From contig OZ038422.1 of NCBI GenBank assembly GCA_964036155.1, forward strand, positions 27,799,201-27,863,200: DNA of 64,000 nucleotides, written 5' to 3'. Positions 58,891-64,000 of the stretch are shown piece by piece (within the stretch, counting starts at the first letter, position 1; each line of letters starts with the position of its first letter). The notes under the pieces were generated by a model. It was not told where the DNA came from, did no database searches, and saw only the letters and a list, made by a program, of their open reading frames with translations. The position numbers and the translations under genes are program-made. The DNA comes from Diploscapter coronatus (lineage: Eukaryota > Nematoda > Chromadorea > Rhabditida > Rhabditidae).

Positions 58891-61800
58891 CTCAACAATG
58901 TCCTCAGGCAAAGCGTAGATCTTTGCGCCGATCTTCCTTCCACAAGTGATCGCGTACTTCGCATTGGCGAGCTTGTCTTCGAACGAATCACCCGATTTGA
59001 TCTGGAAGCATGGAGACTAATTTTTGAAAAGGGAACCAAGTTTTTCTTTCGAAATGATCAAATTTTTATAAAAGAAATTATATGAACATTTTTTTGTAAG
59101 ATCGCACAGGAAAAATGAGAAGGCTAATGACTTCATTGATCTTCCTGGAAAATGAATTTGCTTTCCAAGATGCATTGTTTATTCTTTTGAGGAAAAAACA
59201 GAAAAGCCCCTACCAAAGCATGATCGATAACTTTAGGCTTGATGGAATCGATCAGGTCCAAAACGACGGCCGCGTTCGAAATCGAGGGATCTTGGAATGA
59301 GCGGATCGAGGAGCTCTTGCCACTCGACTGGAGCTTATTATTGACCCAAGCAACGATGTCCTTGTCTGCAGGTAGAGAGTCTCCAGACTGGGTGCATTGG
59401 GCGAGGATTGTCAAAGTGTAGGCGCGCATGAGCTGCCACACCAGAGCTGCAAATATATTTTTGAAAATCTCTAGGACTCAGATTCTAAAAATTCGCATGT
59501 CAAACAACATTATAGGAATTAATTCTATCAGAAAATTGAAACCCAGAATCTATAAAATTAGGAAAAAATTCCCCAGAAATGGAGGTTTCTAGAAAAGTAG
59601 CGAGTTTTCCTACCCAAAGTCAGTGTTTGATTTCCATCGTAGATATCTTTTCCTTGGATGCCGACCAGAGAGAATCGCAACTGCCTGCCCAATTCCACTG
59701 CATAGTTGCAGTTCTGAAATTTTTCAAATCGGTATTTTTGTTTAAGAATACAATAATTACCTGAATCTGATCCATCATGCCTCTAAGCTTGTGGAAGGTT
59801 TTGACGACTCGCTTCCAGTTCACCATGCCGGGGCGGATAATGTCGTAAAGCTGAAATTTTTTTTTTAAATAAAGTCACACTTTTCAAAAACTACATTTTT
59901 TCCATCAACCCTTCAAAAATGTATAACTTTCTCTAAATATACACGTTTTTGCTAAACAAAAATTAGTGTACTTTTACAAATGTACTACCCAATTTTAAAT
60001 AAATTTGAATATTCCACACCTGGAAAATGACGACCCCGTTCTGCAGGTCGTTGTAGAGCCAGTTAACGTAGGGATCGACACCCATCGAATTCATCCAATT
60101 TCTGTACGTCTTCTCCTCACGCGTCTCCTGGATCACTTCCTCCACTGAAAATTTTGGTCCTTTTTAATTTTTCAAAAAATCGATTATTTTTCTTTTAAAT
60201 AGCAAAGTTTTCCGTGAAAATATTATTTTCAAGGAAACATTTTGATTTTCTAAAATTTTGCTACTTTCTCAAAAATTACCAATTTCATCAGCGCCCGGGC
60301 CGGGGAGATTGGGGTGTTTGTTGAAGAGATTCGCGACGAACGCCAGATTCAGCTTGTAATTTCCAGTGGCAACGTCATTCGGCGTCACAAACTCTCTAAA
60401 ATCAAACATTTTTACCTCTCATTTTTAACTTTAAACTAATAATAAATTTGACCTGCAGTCCAACTTTTCAGCCTCGTCTAGCATGGCTCCTGCTCTGTTC
60501 ACATTTCCCTACAATTAAAAAGTAGCTATCTTTTCTAATTACCCTGACTGTCTAAAAAATAATTGCCCCAATTATCTCATTTAATTACCTGCACGTGCAG
60601 CGGTGCCAAAGTCACTCCAGTTCCAGTGGGCGCAATCTGATGAAGCAAGTGGGTGTAGATCTCCGAGTCCATAATGTCCGACGTAAAGTTGTGCAAACGT
60701 CTGTCGATGCCAGCCTGACGAATAGAGGATAAAACTAGCTGGGATATTTTAATTTTGTACAAAAAATCTTTTTTTTTTATTATAAAGAAACGCCCAACTT
60801 TACATAGAAAAGTTTCGTATTTATAGAGAAAAGTCTATTTTATTCACACTGATTTCAAAAGCCGCTTATTCCCAATAGTTACCAAATTGTTTCCTACTCA
60901 CCCTCTCCATGTGATAGTTGACCCATCTGATGAGGATTTCCTCCGGGGACAATTTTCTCAAGTCTTCCAGGGTCTCTCCGTCTCTGAGCAGTCTGAACAG
61001 ACCCGGGCAGTGTTGCAGGTCGATTTGATTGAAGAGGCCAATCTGAAAATTTTAAAATTTACTTTCTACTCTTTAAAATTTAAATTTCTTTTTATTTTAA
61101 AAATGATTTTTTACTCGAATAATCTGCCAGAGCAGGCCAAGCACCAGATGGGGAGTGCCCTTGCTCAGATCCACATTGTCGATGTTGATGATGTTGCAGC
61201 CGATCGCCTGAAAATATTTTTAAGTCGAATTTTAGAAAAAAAATAAAGGATTTCCTTAAAATATTCTTTTACACAGCAAAAAATAAAAATAAGAAACTAT
61301 TTTAGAAAAAAAATGATTTTCTAGGGCAACCATCTTTTTCAGAAATGTTTCCCAACCTGCGAGGACATCAACGCCAGAGTGAGGTTCTCCAATTTGGTGT
61401 AGGTGTTGAGGCTCTTCTTGTTGATGGCTCGCTCGTCGATCGTTCCGGGCACGGCCAGGTTAATCAGTTTACTGCAAACAAGGGAAGGAATTATTATTCC
61501 ACTCAACACATAAAAAGTAACTCATTCTTTCATACTTGGAATAACTTTCTCCGGGCTCTATCTATTGTCTTTCCTGTAGTATAAGAAGAGATATTATGGC
61601 ACTCAAAAATTTAGAAAAGGGCAATTTTCAACAAATCCTTTGAAGCTAGCAAAACTAATCATTTCTATCGTTTTTTCTCATTTTTTACAAAATAAAAATT
61701 TCAGTAGTTCCTACAGAAAATTGTCATTTTTCATGCATTTCCGATTTTTTTTATAAAAATAAAAATTACCAAAGAATGAGCCCATCCTGCACCTTCTCGT

Positions 61801-62492
61801 ACAAGTCTCCGTTGTCTACAGTGACGGGGAGCAGTCGCTTCAGATCTGGGTCTCCGGACAGATTGCTGTTGATCCAGTTCGAAAACGCCGTTTCTTCCTG
61901 CATTTTTTATTTCAAATTTTATCTTTAAAAACGCAAATTTATACAATTTTGTAGAGAAATTGATGATTTTTCTCTTATTTCTCTATTTTTATACCATTTT
62001 CTTCTATCTCTATACAAAATTGTCGAAAGTAAAAGAAAGGAATTAGATAGGAACCTCAACGCGAATGGTGTGGACGGTGTTCTCCTGCTTTTCCGATTGG
62101 ACCTGATAGGTGCCGCTCATCGAGCCGATTCTCTCCTTCCATCTGTCGGTTTCCTTTCTTTTCTGCTGGTCGAGCTCGTTGAAGAGGTCGGCGAATTTGC
62201 GGACGTCGATTTCATCCTCGTTGCCAAAGCGAGTCATCAGATCACGCAGTTTGTATCCGGGAACGTCAATTCCAAGAACGTGAAGCGCGGTGCCAACGTC
62301 GGACTTCGGAATGAAGCCGTGACCATCTTCGGATACCTGGGAATAGAATTAAAAAATATATATTTATATAGTTTTGTTAAAAATAAAAAAGTCGAATTTT
62401 AAAAATTAGACTATTTTTTAAATTAAAAAGTTTCAAATGCTCACTGTTCGAATTTGCTCGTGCAGATCGGCCAACTGCTCTTGGGACAGCAT
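58238..62492 (-). CDS. plst-1: Fimbrin/plastin, actin-bundling protein
   Basis: The ATG at 62492 begins [14 protein letters not shown], a degenerate EF-hand region ([32 protein letters not shown]), then the headpiece [19 protein letters not shown] and four calponin-homology domains. Visible CH segments: [20 protein letters not shown] and [20 protein letters not shown] (CH1), [20 protein letters not shown] (CH2), [20 protein letters not shown] with LRGMMDQIQ and [15 protein letters not shown] (CH3), and [15 protein letters not shown] (CH4). The end is [10 protein letters not shown] at a stop at 58238. Fimbrins use paired actin-binding domains to crosslink filaments into tight bundles, for example in cortex and microvilli. 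The total of about 630 residues is normal. The last intron (58343-58890) is long and carries repeats and a tRNA-like relic. Confidence 0.94.
58510..58600 (+). repeat. tRNA-like SINE relic in plastin intron
   Basis: TAGCGCAGCGG (58523-58533) matches the A box of the intact SINE at 51480 with one substitution, and GCGGTCACAACTCTC about 35 bases later resembles a weakened B box. No poly(A) tail or target duplication is evident, so it is an older, decayed copy or another family. Confidence 0.45.
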
Positions 62493-64000
62493 TTGAAATT
62501 TTCGGGGGCTGAATTTGACTCGGACTGACGGTGGTCGAATGAGCAAGTCGAACGCCCTAAAATTTTCTCTTAAAAATTAGCATATTGCGGGCTTAAAATC
62601 GAAAATTTACCCAGAAACGAGAAAAATCAAGAGAGCAATATAAATCTTGAATTAGCCAGAAATTATTGTGAAGAAAGGTAACGAATCAAGATTTTTTCAG
62701 AAAAAAATAGAGAAAAGTTTGAGAAATTAAAGAAAAATGCCCAACCGATCAATGATAAACTGATCAATCAAGAGTGTGATTATGAATCAGACGCATTTGG
62801 AGAAAAGCCGAGTCACCTTCCTGTTGAAAAACGTGAGTCACATCGATTTTTTCGGAAAACAACCCATGAATCAACAGAGAAAGAGAGCAGAGTCACACTT
62901 GAAACTTTGAAACAATCGTGCTTTTTCAATTGAAAAACGACACGAGAGGATGACCAGACCGGTTTAAATGGGATACTAGCCAATTAACTAAAAATATGAA
63001 GTAATTAAAGTAATTAAATTTGAAAAAGGGAGATTTCAAAAGCATATTGACGTCATCGATTTGAAAGCCCGCCAAGCGGAAAACTGCAAAGACAGGGCAT
63101 AGAGGTTGAATCCAAGACTTGGAAATGTCAAAAAGAAGGTAAAAATTAACCTTCAAACAGAGCTCGCGAAAATTTTCGAGAAAAGTCGAAAATGCGGCTT
63201 TTCTCCAGGGAAAGTAATCAAATAATCGACGAAAATGCCATCTATGAAATTTTTTGCTGATAATAGAAAATAAGCAAGGCTGCCTTCTCAAGTTTTATCA
63301 GCAAAATCAGTGCCTACATCAGATTTTACGGCCCAATTACGGAGTTGTAGCTCTATTAAGTGGGGAAACTTATACGCTTGAAGCAGCAAAAAATTTGTTT
63401 CTCTACCGCACTTTCGCTAGGAAAGTCTGAAGATTTAGACGTCCTCATAGACATAAAAATCGAAACCGGAGATGTGTAATGGTTTAGGGCGTTTTTCCGA
63501 GTAATACCGGATAATTTTCTAGTTGCAGAAGCTTCTTGAAGATGGGGAAAAATTCGACGAAAATGAGCGCGCGCGCGTGGAGATGATTTTGGAGGTAAAA
63601 ACGAAGACATTTTGTCGTTCTGCCCTAGACTCTCCCGATTTCCTCAGTCTCTAGAAAATTTTCCTCCCACCCCTGCTGCCTTTCATCGCTTACCGCCTAA
63701 GCGCCTTTTCTTGGCGCGGTCGCAAAATATCACGGTTAAAGAAATAGCGAAAGACTGGAAAATATGGAGAGGAAAAGATGCAAAAATGGAAATATTAGGA
63801 AAGTTTTAGAGAGCGAAGAACTTAGAAAAGCTGAAACCGTGTGCAAACGCGCGCATGGGAAAATTCAAGCGCCCGACGGTCTTCAAGCAAAGGGAATCAA
63901 AATCATAATACCCCCAGAGATTGAACTGAATTGATGAAATTCATGGAATTTTGATGAAGATCGTGTATAAAGATGATAAAAAATGTGTTTCCCTAATTTT
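62493..64000. other. Upstream region of the plastin gene
   Basis: Presumably holds the plastin promoter and 5' UTR (an AAATTTTAG acceptor lies about 75 bases before the ATG). Frames at 62926-63291 minus and 63356-63610 minus have no domains; a GCGCGCGCG run sits at 63567 and a TTGGCGCGG (E2F-like) site near 63713. No coding gene is supported to the window end. Confidence 0.45.

Overview
The window reads as a gene-dense stretch of a nematode chromosome, most likely a rhabditid; I cannot name the species. The reasons are: short introns (mostly about 40-60 bases, often ending TTTCAG or TTTTAG), two Sra/Srab-type chemoreceptors, an F-box protein with the nematode FBA_2-like tail, a C6/DUF281-like secreted protein, and several start codons a few bases after a T-rich AG, as expected for spliced-leader trans-splicing. 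There is no prokaryotic architecture (no operons of uninterrupted frames, no CRISPR, no Shine-Dalgarno sites). Most long open frames in the raw sequence are shadows; the real genes are strings of short exons, which I spliced by eye.

Left part (1-12.3 kb, minus strand): an F-box/FBA_2 protein (5' end unresolved), a PLP-dependent cysteine-synthase-like enzyme with an N-terminal membrane anchor, two tandem Sra/Srab-like 7TM receptors, a small single-pass membrane protein, and a GT31 glycosyltransferase. From 12.3 to 21.2 kb there is little coding: a 53-residue secreted peptide gene sits behind a TATA box, a perfect 20-bp palindrome and a phased ACCGAT array, then about 5.7 kb of T-rich sequence leads to the ERK-type MAP kinase.

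Middle (21.2-46.1 kb): the ERK MAP kinase (mpk-1 type, +, complete in 11 exons), pyruvate kinase (-), a Cys-loop ligand-gated anion channel (+), a secreted BPI/LBP-like lipid-binding protein (-), an SLC6 neurotransmitter transporter of the GABA-transporter type (-), a small secreted cysteine-rich protein (+) and caveolin (+). Right (47-64 kb): a coiled-coil protein (+), a C6-domain secreted protein (+), a JTB-family membrane protein (+) and fimbrin/plastin (-). These are conserved single genes without an obvious shared pathway, although the channel, GABA-type transporter and chemoreceptors are neuronal families.

The most notable non-gene content is mobile or structured DNA: an intact tRNA-derived SINE with a perfect 15-bp target-site duplication, a 384-bp foldback element with about 127-bp arms, two MITE-like inverted-repeat elements, an intronic hairpin, two decayed tRNA-like relics and a dispersed TATATGAAATC repeat. 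Splicing is also unusual: three introns need GC-AG boundaries, and one intron in the BPI-like gene has no AG at the expected acceptor. I do not see a clearly novel multi-gene system; the best candidates for new biology are the mobile elements, the splice-site anomalies and the promoter architecture near 15 kb.
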